A model generated the notes under the pieces. The model searched no databases and had not been told where the DNA came from. It saw only the letters and a list, made by a program, of their open reading frames with translations. A stretch of 64,000 bases of DNA from Marinobacter pelagius (GTDB lineage Bacteria > Pseudomonadota > Gammaproteobacteria > Pseudomonadales > Oleiphilaceae): assembly GCF_900114925.1 (NCBI RefSeq), contig NZ_FOUR01000005.1, forward strand, positions 124,001 to 188,000, given 5' to 3'. Position numbers and translations under genes: made by a program. Positions 39,421 to 48,058 of the stretch are shown piece after piece. Each line of letters begins with the position of its first letter. Position 1 is the first letter of the stretch.

Positions 39421-40497
39421 TTACTCGACTTCGGCCATGGTGTTGAGATATGCGCGCTCAGAGATGTCGGTGTAAGCACGGCTCTGTTCCAGGTAGCCTT
39501 GCTGGGATTCGATGATCTTGGCAGCCATTTCGCTGTCTTCGGCCGCTTCCTTGAGCAGCTTCTTGTTGGCGTCGTACATGGCCTGGAAGATGTCATCCGG
39601 GAACTGCTTGATCTGCACGTTCGGATACTCTTTCTTGATGTTGGCCCAGGCTTCAGCATTGGCGTGCTGGGAATGAACCAGCATGTCGTAGGACGCAGTG
39701 CGCATGGCTACACGCATGATTTCCTGCAGATCTTCCGGCATCTTTTCCCAGACCCGCTTGTTGATCAGGAACTGCAGCTCGGTGGCCGGCTCGTGCCAAC
39801 CGGTGTAGTAGTAGTCGGCGATCTGCTGGAAGCCCAGACGCAGATCCAGGGCCGGACCTACCCACTCAACCGCGTCGATGGTGTTGCGCTCGAGTGCGGT
39901 GTACAGCTCGCCCGGGGCGATGTTGGTCGGGTTGACGCCAACCTCGGCGAAGACTTCACCGGCGAAGCCCGGGATACGCATCTTCAGGCCCTGCAGGTCT
40001 TCCAGGGAGTTGATTTCCTTGCGGAACCAGCCGCCCATCTGGACGCCGGTGTTACCACCCGGGAAGGACAGCATGTTGTGCGGCTCATACACTTCCTGCA
40101 TCAGCTCCATGCCGCCGCCGTGATAGAACCAGGCATACTGTTCCATGGCGTTCATGCCGAACGGCATGCTGGTGAAGAACAGGGTCTCGGGAACCTTGCC
40201 TTTCCAGTAGTAGGATGCGGAATGGCCCATGTCGTACTGGCCGGCCTTGACCATGTCGAAGACGCCCAGCGGTGCCTTGTGCTTGTTGGCGGAGTCGATG
40301 CGAACGGTGATGCGACCGTTGGACATTTTCTCAACAGTTTCGGCAAAACGCTTGGTGGTGTCACCGAAGATGGGGAAGTTGGGGCCCCAGGTCTCTGCCA
40401 GTCTGAGGTTGAATTTTTCCTGTGCGTGCGCCTGCGTGGCGGCAAATGTAGTTGCCACAGCCAGCACAGCCGCGGAAAGAACAGAACGGATCTTCAT
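39421..40497 (-). CDS. dctP: TRAP transporter substrate-binding protein
   Basis: 358 residues with a signal peptide ending at ATQAHAQ. Periplasmic DctP-family receptor; RLAETWGPNFPIFGDTTKRF, FFTSMPFGMNAMEQYAWFYH and the central segment GLKMRIPGFAGEVFAEVGVN bear the conserved carboxylate-binding arginine. The sequence resembles the alpha-keto-acid (TakP-like) branch more than the C4-dicarboxylate branch. A good ribosome site, AGAGG, precedes the ATG. Confidence 0.92.
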   Translation of the reverse strand: MKIRSVLSAAVLAVATTFAATQAHAQEKFNLRLAETWGPNFPIFGDTTKRFAETVEKMSNGRITVRIDSANKHKAPLGVFDMVKAGQYDMGHSASYYWKGKVPETLFFTSMPFGMNAMEQYAWFYHGGGMELMQEVYEPHNMLSFPGGNTGVQMGGWFRKEINSLEDLQGLKMRIPGFAGEVFAEVGVNPTNIAPGELYTALERNTIDAVEWVGPALDLRLGFQQIADYYYTGWHEPATELQFLINKRVWEKMPEDLQEIMRVAMRTASYDMLVHSQHANAEAWANIKKEYPNVQIKQFPDDIFQAMYDANKKLLKEAAEDSEMAAKIIESQQGYLEQSRAYTDISERAYLNTMAEVE

Positions 40498-40638
40498 TGC
40501 TCTTCTATCCTCTTGTCGTTTTTGTGAGGTGTTTCGTTCCCTGTAGGGATGAACAACTCCATATGTTAGTTCACGGTAGCAATTATTGCGCCCGAACGGA
40601 ACGAATTAGTCTGGATCATTATACTTAGGTCGTACGTA

Positions 40639-41097
40639 CTAGACGTCATCCATCCGTCCGATCTGGCTGGCCAAACGCATCGCCTCATGTTCTTCGAGGG
40701 CTTTCAGATCCTCCAGCAGGCTCTTGGCCTCACGAATTTCGGCCTTGCCGATCAGCGAGTCATACAGATCCATGACCTGATCGTGAAAATCGAAGATCTC
40801 CTTTTCGATGCCCGCGAAGTCGAGATCCTTGTAGTGGATGTCGCAGGTGCGGTTGCGTTCGATCGGTTTGTGGACTCCATAGTCGTAGAGCCTTGTGTTC
40901 ATCGCTTTCGGGTCGGCCTGCTTCTCGTATTCGGCCACCGCCCTCTCGAGCAGGCTTTCGTGGGTGCTGATGTAGTCCAGCAGCGCGCTCGCCCGCTCGT
41001 TCGGGTGCTGTCCGGCAGATTCCTTCAGACAGCGGGCAAGGTGGGCGTGCAGCTGGCGGGTCCAGTCAATCAGGTCGGCGAAAGTTTTGATTTCCAT
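40639..41097 (-). CDS. Hypothetical protein, hemerythrin- or ferritin-like helical bundle
   Basis: 152 residues, almost entirely helical, with spaced metal-ligand-type motifs: QLHAHL, YISTHESLLE, DFHDQVMDLYD and EEHEAMRLA. The alternation of His and Asp/Glu on four helices fits a four-helix bundle iron protein, but I cannot assign it to a named family. Stand-alone gene divergent from the GH84-like gene. Confidence 0.6.
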   Translation of the reverse strand: MEIKTFADLIDWTRQLHAHLARCLKESAGQHPNERASALLDYISTHESLLERAVAEYEKQADPKAMNTRLYDYGVHKPIERNRTCDIHYKDLDFAGIEKEIFDFHDQVMDLYDSLIGKAEIREAKSLLEDLKALEEHEAMRLASQIGRMDDV

Positions 41098-41235
41098 GGG
41101 TTCTCCTGTTTACCTCAATTCAAGGCTCTTCTATTGGTGAGTCTAGTCAATAATCGGGTGTAACATGACAGACCAGCTTAACGATATTGTCCAGACCTGT
41201 CCTGTGAACAGGCACTGGGCAGGAGAAGGAAGACC

Positions 41236-42303
41236 ATGACCACACCACTGGGCATTATCGAAGGGTTCTACGGTCCTCTCTGGACCTGGGCGGAGCGTCG
41301 CAGCCTTCTCAGGTCACTGGTTCCACACGGTTACGAATTCTATTTGTACGCTCCCAAAGCGGATCCCTTTCTGCGCCGCCGGTGGCAGGAGCCACATCCA
41401 CCGGCAGAAGCCGCTGAACTGGCCTCTTACGGGCAGTTCTGCCGGGAACACGGGGTACGCTTCGGCGTCGGGCTCAGTCCCTATGAGATTTTCAATCGTT
41501 TTGATGATGAGGCGCGTAGCGCCCTGGAACGGAAGCTGGCGGGCCTGGAAAAGCTGGGCCTCGACGAGCTCGCCATCCTGTTTGACGATATGCGCTCGGA
41601 TACGCCGGATCTGGCACGGGTCCAGGCTGATATCGTGGCCTGGGTCCGGGACCATACCGACATTCCCCGACTCAGCGTCTGCCCCAGCTATTATTCCGAC
41701 GATCCGGTGCTGGACCGTGTGTTCGGGGATCGACCCGCCGATTACCTGGTCACACTGGGCCGGGCGCTTGACCGTGACGTCAATATTTTCTGGACCGGAG
41801 AGGAGGTCTGCTCCCGGGAAGTTTCGCCGGGCCACCTGAAACGGGTGGGTGATCTGCTGGGACGAAAACCTGTGCTCTGGGACAACTACCCGGTCAACGA
41901 CGGCGACCGCATGTCCCAGCATCTGCATTTGCGGGCCTTCACGGGCAGGCCGGCCGCCAATGCCGCCCACCTGGCCGGCCATGGCATCAACCCCGCCCTG
42001 CAGCCGAGCCTGACCGCCATTCCGGCGATTACCCTGGCTGAATCCTACCGGCGGGGGCCGGATTACCAGTATGGCCAGGCATTCCTGCATGCCGCCCGGG
42101 AGCTGCTGGGCAGTGAGCTTGCCCACCAGCTACAGGCCGACCTGCTGGTGTTGCAGGATGGTGGCCTTGGGCGGATCAGCGATGAGAAGCGCCAGAGCCT
42201 CCTGCATACCTACGACGCCTACGACCATCCGGCCGCCATCGAAGTGATGCGCTGGCTGATGGGGGAATACCGGGTCACCGATGAAATGGTAGCGACCCAG
42301 TAA
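41236..42303 (+). CDS. GH84-like beta-N-acetylglucosaminidase domain protein
   Basis: 355 residues, catalytic barrel only, without signal peptide. It matches the GH84 (O-GlcNAcase-type) barrel motif by motif: GIIEGFYGPLWTWAER, YLYAPKADPFLRRRW, the substrate-assisted double aspartate in AILFDDM, SVCPSYYSD, IFWTGEEVCS and LWDNYPVND. The role in this organism is unknown: removal of N-acetylglucosamine from cytoplasmic cell-wall fragments is one option, protein de-glycosylation another. GGAGAAGGAAG precedes the ATG. No sugar genes adjoin it. Confidence 0.85.
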   Translation: MTTPLGIIEGFYGPLWTWAERRSLLRSLVPHGYEFYLYAPKADPFLRRRWQEPHPPAEAAELASYGQFCREHGVRFGVGLSPYEIFNRFDDEARSALERKLAGLEKLGLDELAILFDDMRSDTPDLARVQADIVAWVRDHTDIPRLSVCPSYYSDDPVLDRVFGDRPADYLVTLGRALDRDVNIFWTGEEVCSREVSPGHLKRVGDLLGRKPVLWDNYPVNDGDRMSQHLHLRAFTGRPAANAAHLAGHGINPALQPSLTAIPAITLAESYRRGPDYQYGQAFLHAARELLGSELAHQLQADLLVLQDGGLGRISDEKRQSLLHTYDAYDHPAAIEVMRWLMGEYRVTDEMVATQ

Positions 42304-42319
42304 CTGTGAGGGGCAATCC

Positions 42320-43030
42320 TCAGCGCAGATAATATTCGACAGTGGAGACCACGCGCACGGTCTTGACCGGCTGCTGGTCCTCCCGGATGCCGGGAGCCTG
42401 ATCCCGCGCCAGGATCTGGAACACGCCCTGGTTGGCCCGGCGCAGATCGCCCAATTCGGCGTCAGCGTCCCGGGCGAATTGCAGTGCCGCTTCCCGGGCC
42501 GAAGCAGTGGCTTCGGCAATCATGGCCGGCTTGATCTCGTTCAGGCCGCTGAACAGGTAGGTGGGGCCGCCAGGGCCGTAATCGGAAGAGAGCACGACGC
42601 CGGAGTCCACCAGGTCACTGACGTTCTGGGCGGCCTGGCGGATACGGTCGATGTCCGAGCTGCGCACCATCAGGGTCTGGTTGATAATGAACTTCTGCTC
42701 GGTGTTGTTGCCGGGATAGGGGTTAGCGCGGGTGTCGGTGACATCCAGCCGCAACAGCTCCACCGCGGTTTCGTCGATGGCCTGTAATTTGAGGAAGGCC
42801 ATGATCGCGTCCCGGCTGGCACGGGCCCGCTCCTGGGCCTGACTGAGAGTCTCACCCGTGGCAACAAAGCGAATGGGCCAGAGCGCCAGGTCCGCCCGTA
42901 CTTCCTGTTCCGCAACGCCCTTGACGGTCACAAAACGATCCGCGGTACGCAGTCCGGTCAGGCCGTCGCTCAGCAGCGAGGCGGCAATAATGGCGCTGAT
43001 GCCCAGAATCAATGCCGAGACAACTTTCAT
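42320..43030 (-). CDS. SIMPL domain (DUF541) envelope protein
   Basis: 236 residues from ATG 43030, chosen for AAGGAGCGGGT upstream. One N-terminal membrane anchor or uncleaved signal (VVSALILGISAIIAASLLSD), then a SIMPL domain (VTVKGVAEQEVRADLALWPI, QAQERARASRDAI, TVRVVSTVEYYLR). SIMPL proteins assemble in the periplasm and are linked to envelope stress; the role here is unknown. Divergent from the macrodomain gene. Confidence 0.85.
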   Translation of the reverse strand: MKVVSALILGISAIIAASLLSDGLTGLRTADRFVTVKGVAEQEVRADLALWPIRFVATGETLSQAQERARASRDAIMAFLKLQAIDETAVELLRLDVTDTRANPYPGNNTEQKFIINQTLMVRSSDIDRIRQAAQNVSDLVDSGVVLSSDYGPGGPTYLFSGLNEIKPAMIAEATASAREAALQFARDADAELGDLRRANQGVFQILARDQAPGIREDQQPVKTVRVVSTVEYYLR

Positions 43031-43128
43031 ACCCGCTCCTTGTATTCCGAGGCCCTCGTTTGAGGGCCTGCTATCCTGATTATCAGGCAAGACTACCGGG
43101 AACCGGAGAGCCGGAAAAGGGGAGTTTC

Positions 43129-43656
43129 ATGACACAGGTTTCCATTGAGAGTGTGCGGGGCAACATTGCCAACCAGCCGGACATTGATGCCATCGTCAAC
43201 GCCGCCAACGCGCGGCTGATGCCGGGCAGTGGCGTGGCCGGTGCCATTCACTCGGCCGCCGGCCCGGGACTGGCGCAGGAGTGCCGCCGCCTTGCACCTA
43301 TCGAGCCGGGACAGGCGGTGATCAGCGGCGGTCATGACCTGCCCAACTCCCATGTGATCCACTGCCTGGGGCCGGTTTATGGCGTCGATACGCCGTCGGA
43401 CGAGCTGCTGGCGGATTGCTATCGGAACGCCCTTGAGCTGGCGGACCGCCATGGCTTGTCGTCCATCGCCTTTCCCGCGATTTCGACCGGGGTATTTGGT
43501 TATCCGATTGATGAGGCCGCCAGGGTTGCGGTGAACGCTATTCGCAAAGCCGTGCCAGGGCTCACCTCAGTGCGTCTGATCCGTTTGGTGCTGTTCAGCG
43601 AGGATGATCTCAGGGTGTTCCGGGCGGCGCTCGCTTCGGCTTCGCCCGGAACCTGA
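43129..43656 (+). CDS. Macrodomain O-acetyl-ADP-ribose deacetylase-like protein
   Basis: 175 residues from ATG 43129 after AAGGGGAG. Single macrodomain: IVNAANARLMPGSGVAGAIH, GQAVISGGHDLPNSHVIHCLGP, and SIAFPAISTGVFGYP, matching the MacroD/YmdB class that removes ADP-ribose or acetyl-ADP-ribose adducts. Cytoplasmic. Ends four bases before the convergent ChaN gene. Confidence 0.92.
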   Translation: MTQVSIESVRGNIANQPDIDAIVNAANARLMPGSGVAGAIHSAAGPGLAQECRRLAPIEPGQAVISGGHDLPNSHVIHCLGPVYGVDTPSDELLADCYRNALELADRHGLSSIAFPAISTGVFGYPIDEAARVAVNAIRKAVPGLTSVRLIRLVLFSEDDLRVFRAALASASPGT

Positions 43657-43660
43657 AGGG

Positions 43661-44659
43661 TTACTCGCAGTCGGCCGACTTCCGGTTGCCGAAGAGGGCC
43701 TGCATGGCCTCCCTCTCGCGCTCCGGATCGCGGAATTCCTCGGGCAGGGGCTGGATGAAGTACAGGTAGTCACCCTTGGAGCGGTTGGCCTCCAGCGGCA
43801 CATTGTCTTTCTCATGCGGCCAGAACACCGGGGTGATCACGGCGATGGAAAGCCCGGGTGCCCGTTGCTCCAGCACGGCCACGGTGCCGAGCCGTTCCTC
43901 GCTGTGGAAGGTGCCGGTGGTATGGAGGATCTGATGCCCCGGGTGGTTTGCCCGCGCGTCCAGGATGGCCCTGGCCATGGTGTTATCCCGTAGCAGCTGG
44001 GCGTGGTAGGTGTTGCGCATACGCTCCGAAAGCTGGCCATCCCCGGTGCCGTGGCTGCCACCGATGGCCTCGACAAACTTTTCCTTGTACGCCGGTGTGT
44101 CGAGAAAAGGCGTCTCGGGCAGCAGTGTCCGGGTTTCGGGGGGCAGGGTCTCCAGGTAGCCCGGGCCCTTGCGGCCGACGCAGCGCACCACATCCGACGG
44201 GGCGTTGGCGGCAATCACCGGCAGCTGTTGTTGCCGGGCGAACTCCACCAGCGGGCGGTAGGAGGCGCGGTAGTTGTCCCAGGCTTCGGCGTCCTCGATC
44301 ATTTCCGTTTCGCCAAGGTCTCCCGCCAGAAAACGATCGAGTACGTCCTGACGATTCACATTGAACTGCTCCATGGTCAGGACCTGGCGGGGGCTCTCGC
44401 GGAACAGGGCCTGCTGTAGGCGAGCCTGCAACAGGTGTGAGGCATGATGGCCGTGATACTCACCCACCACCACGATATCGGTGTCGGCCAGCCGTCCGGC
44501 GAGTTGCTGGACAGTCAGCGGTGTGCCGGCTTCCCCGTCGATCACGCGGGCGTCATACTGGCTCTCGGGGGCTGTGACGGAGTTTGATTCAGAAGGCATG
44601 GCAACACATCCGGTGACGGATAGCAGTATCAGGGGCAGGGCAGACAGGCGAAGTTTCAT
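43661..44659 (-). CDS. ChaN-family haem-binding lipoprotein
   Basis: 332 residues. Lipobox LLSVTGC puts Cys18 at the lipidated N-terminus. The ChaN/Tiki-like fold shows VVVGEYHGHHASHLLQARL with clustered histidines, LTMEQFNVNRQDVLDRFL and ILHTTGTFHSEERLGTVAVL. Family members bind haem or act as metallopeptidase-like enzymes in the outer membrane. No haem-uptake genes adjoin it. Confidence 0.87.
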   Translation of the reverse strand: MKLRLSALPLILLSVTGCVAMPSESNSVTAPESQYDARVIDGEAGTPLTVQQLAGRLADTDIVVVGEYHGHHASHLLQARLQQALFRESPRQVLTMEQFNVNRQDVLDRFLAGDLGETEMIEDAEAWDNYRASYRPLVEFARQQQLPVIAANAPSDVVRCVGRKGPGYLETLPPETRTLLPETPFLDTPAYKEKFVEAIGGSHGTGDGQLSERMRNTYHAQLLRDNTMARAILDARANHPGHQILHTTGTFHSEERLGTVAVLEQRAPGLSIAVITPVFWPHEKDNVPLEANRSKGDYLYFIQPLPEEFRDPEREREAMQALFGNRKSADCE

Positions 44660-44682
44660 AACGAGAATATACGGCCGTTGGC

Positions 44683-44865
44683 TCAGTCGGTTTTCTGCTG
44701 TTCCTGTTCACGCCAGTCCGGCCCCAGTTTTGATTCCACGTATTCGCGGATGAACTGGCGGACCTTCTGGGAGGGCGTGACGTCTTCCTGCTTGCAGAGG
44801 GCTTCAAACGCGGCTTTTTTTTCCGGATCGATCAGGAGTGTCAGCCGTGCGGTGCGTTTTTCCAT
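44683..44865 (-). CDS. Ribbon-helix-helix (CopG/Arc-type) DNA-binding protein
   Basis: 60 residues: RTARLTLLIDPEKKAAFEAL forms the beta-strand and first helix, followed by TPSQKVRQFIREYVES. Small regulators of this type bind palindromes as tetramers and often repress themselves. It is divergent from the SulP gene, and a GTTAAT/ATTAAC palindrome lies between them. Confidence 0.8.
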   Translation of the reverse strand: MEKRTARLTLLIDPEKKAAFEALCKQEDVTPSQKVRQFIREYVESKLGPDWREQEQQKTD

Positions 44866-44906
44866 GGTGTGTTCGGACCCTGTTTCAGCGATTGAGTGGC
44901 TGATAT

Positions 44907-44921
44907 GTTAATTTGATTAAC
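44907..44921. promoter_or_regulatory. Palindromic operator candidate GTTAAT-TTG-ATTAAC
   Basis: Perfect 6-base arms with a 3-base centre, one base before the -35 box of the SulP promoter and within the divergent region upstream of the ribbon-helix-helix gene, so a bound repressor could affect both. Confidence 0.5.
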
Positions 44922-44922
44922 A

Positions 44923-44950
44923 TTGAATGTACAGATTATGAGCATATAAT
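44923..44950 (+). promoter_or_regulatory. Sigma-70 promoter of the SulP gene
   Basis: TTGAAT at 44923-44928, 16-base spacer, and the exact consensus TATAAT at 44945-44950, with the SulP start 35 bases downstream. Confidence 0.7.
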
Positions 44951-44985
44951 GTAAACCATACATTCCAGAAGTCGAGTTACCGTTC

Positions 44986-46716
44986 ATGCCCCACCGCGCC
45001 CATCTTTTCTCCCTGCGAATTGCCCACGCCTTCCGCGAGGCCTGTGTGAACGAGCGGTATACCGGGCGACGCTTCGGCCGGGACGTGATGGCGGGCATTA
45101 CCGTGGGGATCATCGCGATTCCCCTGGCCATGGCCCTGGCCATCGCCAGCGGTGTCGCGCCCCAGTATGGTCTTTATACCGCGTTCATCGCCGGTTTTAT
45201 CATTGCCCTGACCGGCGGCAGCCGTTACAGCATTTCCGGCCCGACCGCGGCGTTTGTGGTCATCCTCTATCCCATTGCCCAGGAATACGGCCTGGGTGGG
45301 CTGCTACTGGCGACCCTGATGTCCGGCATCCTCCTGGTGATCATGGCCCTCATGCGCCTGGGACGGTTCATCGAGTATATCCCCGAGTCGGTCACCCTGG
45401 GATTTACCGGCGGCATTGCCGTGGTCATTGCTACGCTGCAGGTGAAGGATTTCTTTGGCCTGCCTGTGGCCGCGATGCCGGAACATTACTGGGACAAGCT
45501 GGCTGTGCTGGCGGAGGCGCTTCCTGATGTGGATGGCATGAGCACCCTGGTGGCGCTTGCCACCCTGGCGGTCATGCTGATCTGGCCCCGGCTGCGCACA
45601 CCGGTGCCGGCGCACCTGCCGGCTGTCCTGATCGGGAGTGGCCTTGCCCTGTGGTTCAATGCCAGCGGTGCGGGTATCGAGACCATCGGTTCCCGTTTCA
45701 GTTACCTGCTGCCGGATGGCACCGAGGGCGCGGGTATTCCGCCGTTCCTGCCGGAATTTGCCTGGCCCTGGCAGCAATCGGGCCCGGATGGCCAGCCGCT
45801 CGGGTTGTCCTGGGATCTGCTGCGGGAATTGTTGCCTGCCGCTTTTGCCATCGCCATGCTGGGGGCGATCGAATCGCTGCTGTGTGCGGTGGTGCTCGAC
45901 GGCATGTCCGGCAAGCGCCACAGCGCCAACAGTGAGCTCATGGGGCAGGGTCTGGGCAACATGGTGGTACCTTTCTTCGGCGGGATTACCGCCACCGCCG
46001 CCATTGCCCGCTCCGCCGCCAACTTCCGTGCCGGTGCCGAATCCCCGGTGGCGGCGATGATCCATGCCGGTGTCGTGTTGCTGGCGCTGGTCTCGCTGGC
46101 GGGGGTGCTCGCCTACCTGCCGATGCCGGCCATGGCCGCCTTGCTGGTGATGGTGGCCTGGAATATGAGCGAGGCACCCAAGGCCGTGCATCTGCTGAAG
46201 ACCGCCCCCCGCAGTGACGTTCTGGTGTTTCTGACCTGTTTTGGCCTGACCGTGGCCCTGGATATGGTGATAGCCATTACTACCGGCGTCCTGCTGGCGG
46301 CGGTGCTGTTCATGCGCGAAATGGCGCAGATGACCCGGGTAACCGACATCACCAAAAGCGGGCGTATCGCCCGGGAGGAGCTGCCTGAGGGCTGGCAGGT
46401 ATTCAAGATCAACGGGCCGCTGTTCTTTGCCGCTGCTGACCGGATTTTCGGGGAGCTGGCGGAGTTGTCACGCCAGGCCCGGGGCTTTGTTCTCTATATG
46501 GACGGCGTCACCATCCTGGATGCCGGTGGTCTTTCCGCACTGACCAAACTGATCGATACCTGTCGTGACAGTGGCAGCCAGGTGGTTATTGCCGACCTGC
46601 AGTTCCAGCCCCTGAAGACCCTCGCCCGCGCCGGTATCAAGCCGGAGGAGGGGGTCAGCCGGTTCTATCCGACTCTCGATGCGGCCCTGGCAGCGGTGCG
46701 GGCCGAGCGGGGGTGA
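44986..46716 (+). CDS. SulP-family anion transporter with STAS domain
   Basis: 576 residues: a cytoplasmic N-terminus, about 12-14 membrane segments (MAGITVGIIAIPLAMALAIA, YGLYTAFIAGFI, SRYSISGPTAAFVVILYPIA) and a C-terminal STAS domain (about 450-570; GFVLYMDGVTILDAGGLSAL). Transports sulfate, bicarbonate or a dicarboxylate; which one cannot be told. It has its own near-consensus promoter and probably a ribbon-helix-helix regulator. Confidence 0.93.
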   Translation: MPHRAHLFSLRIAHAFREACVNERYTGRRFGRDVMAGITVGIIAIPLAMALAIASGVAPQYGLYTAFIAGFIIALTGGSRYSISGPTAAFVVILYPIAQEYGLGGLLLATLMSGILLVIMALMRLGRFIEYIPESVTLGFTGGIAVVIATLQVKDFFGLPVAAMPEHYWDKLAVLAEALPDVDGMSTLVALATLAVMLIWPRLRTPVPAHLPAVLIGSGLALWFNASGAGIETIGSRFSYLLPDGTEGAGIPPFLPEFAWPWQQSGPDGQPLGLSWDLLRELLPAAFAIAMLGAIESLLCAVVLDGMSGKRHSANSELMGQGLGNMVVPFFGGITATAAIARSAANFRAGAESPVAAMIHAGVVLLALVSLAGVLAYLPMPAMAALLVMVAWNMSEAPKAVHLLKTAPRSDVLVFLTCFGLTVALDMVIAITTGVLLAAVLFMREMAQMTRVTDITKSGRIAREELPEGWQVFKINGPLFFAAADRIFGELAELSRQARGFVLYMDGVTILDAGGLSALTKLIDTCRDSGSQVVIADLQFQPLKTLARAGIKPEEGVSRFYPTLDAALAAVRAERG

Positions 46717-46746
46717 ACGTGCTTCCAGCCAGGGCTGTGGCTGCGG

Positions 46747-47991
46747 TTACAGCGGCCAGTGCAGCTGCAGGTTGCCGCCACCGAATTCCGATTCGTGAAG
46801 GTAGAACGTCGGGTTCAGGGTCAGTACGGCTCCGTCTTGACGGGAGAGAACCATCTCGAAGGGCAATGCCAGTTTTCCAATAAAGCCGTCAAAATCCCTG
46901 TCGGTTTCCTCTTCAAAGCTCTGCCGTATGTGGGCGTGCCCCAGGTACACCGCCGGTCGCAGGCTTACACCGGGCGTGAGCGGCAGCGAAAACTCCCCGA
47001 AAACCGTCGGTTCACGCCGGCGAATCCGGCCCTCGTCGTTCAGGGCCCGGCCGAAAAAGCCTTGTTCGTTCAGATCCCGGTAGGCAATCCCGAATCCTGG
47101 CTGCAATCGGTGAGCGGTGAAGGTTGCTCCAGCCAGCAACTGGAGATGGTTGCGGTCGAAACCGGTGCTCCGGTCCTCGCCCTCGGCAAATAGCCGGTAA
47201 TCCCGGCGGGTGCGCTCCCCATCGACCTCCATTGTGATCAGCCAGTTGGCGACCTGTTGGCGATGGCTGAAGGCTGCCCGGACACTTCCGCTGTCCACCT
47301 GCAGGCTTTCCTGCCGGCTGATGAAGGAGGATTCGGGCGTCAGGGTCATGGATACCGTCGTGCCCAGGTCCGGTTCGACACCACCGCGGTGCCACTGGAT
47401 AAACCAGGAGTGGGGGAAAGTCTCGAACTCGTCGGGGGAGTCGGTCTTGCTGTTGAAGTAGGCGTCCGGGAGGATCCAGCTTGCATGAATCCAGTGGTTG
47501 TCGGCGACCCGGTGGCGGGCGCTGAAATAGACATCGGACAGGGACTTGTCCGAATACACGTCGCCCTGCAGCCAGAGTTCGGTATCGTCGGTTACCGCCT
47601 GCCGGAATCCCACCAGCTGACGCTGATAGGCCCCGTCCAGATCCTCGCTTCGCTGGATGTCCAGCAGGAAGCCGTTGCGGTCATCCCGGAATCCGAAGTC
47701 CTGGCGAAAACGGAAATCGTAATAGAGCCGACGGCTGCTCACACTGCCGCCGGTGCCGCGGATACCGTTATCGACCGCAGTGGGTAGGGGCTGGCTGTGC
47801 CGGAACGTGAGTTCATTCAGAAACCGTTCCTTGTCGTAGGCTTCGTCCCGGCCCTCCACCACAGCCTCGGCCCGCCACGGCTGGGCAATCTGACCGGTAT
47901 CTGCCCGGCCGATTACCGGCAGCATCACCAGAATCGACAAAACGGATACCCAGCCTGTTGATTTCAAAGTGGGAATGGCTGAGGCTTCCAT
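46747..47991 (-). CDS. Predicted outer-membrane beta-barrel protein of unknown function
   Basis: 414 residues. A hydrophobic signal segment (VSVLSILVMLPVIGRAD) is followed by alternating amphipathic strands rich in aromatic and charged residues (RLYYDFRFRQDFGFR, DVYFSARHRVADNHWIHASW), ending NLQLHWPL; terminal aromatic/hydrophobic alternation suits barrel insertion. I do not recognise the family. It is divergent from the CASTOR-like channel gene over 67 bases. Confidence 0.6.
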   Translation of the reverse strand: MEASAIPTLKSTGWVSVLSILVMLPVIGRADTGQIAQPWRAEAVVEGRDEAYDKERFLNELTFRHSQPLPTAVDNGIRGTGGSVSSRRLYYDFRFRQDFGFRDDRNGFLLDIQRSEDLDGAYQRQLVGFRQAVTDDTELWLQGDVYSDKSLSDVYFSARHRVADNHWIHASWILPDAYFNSKTDSPDEFETFPHSWFIQWHRGGVEPDLGTTVSMTLTPESSFISRQESLQVDSGSVRAAFSHRQQVANWLITMEVDGERTRRDYRLFAEGEDRSTGFDRNHLQLLAGATFTAHRLQPGFGIAYRDLNEQGFFGRALNDEGRIRRREPTVFGEFSLPLTPGVSLRPAVYLGHAHIRQSFEEETDRDFDGFIGKLALPFEMVLSRQDGAVLTLNPTFYLHESEFGGGNLQLHWPL

Positions 47992-48058
47992 GGCTCACCT
48001 CCATGAGCGCTTTGCTCTATCCTAAGGGAGCATGACTGAATCAGGCAAAGGGAATCCC

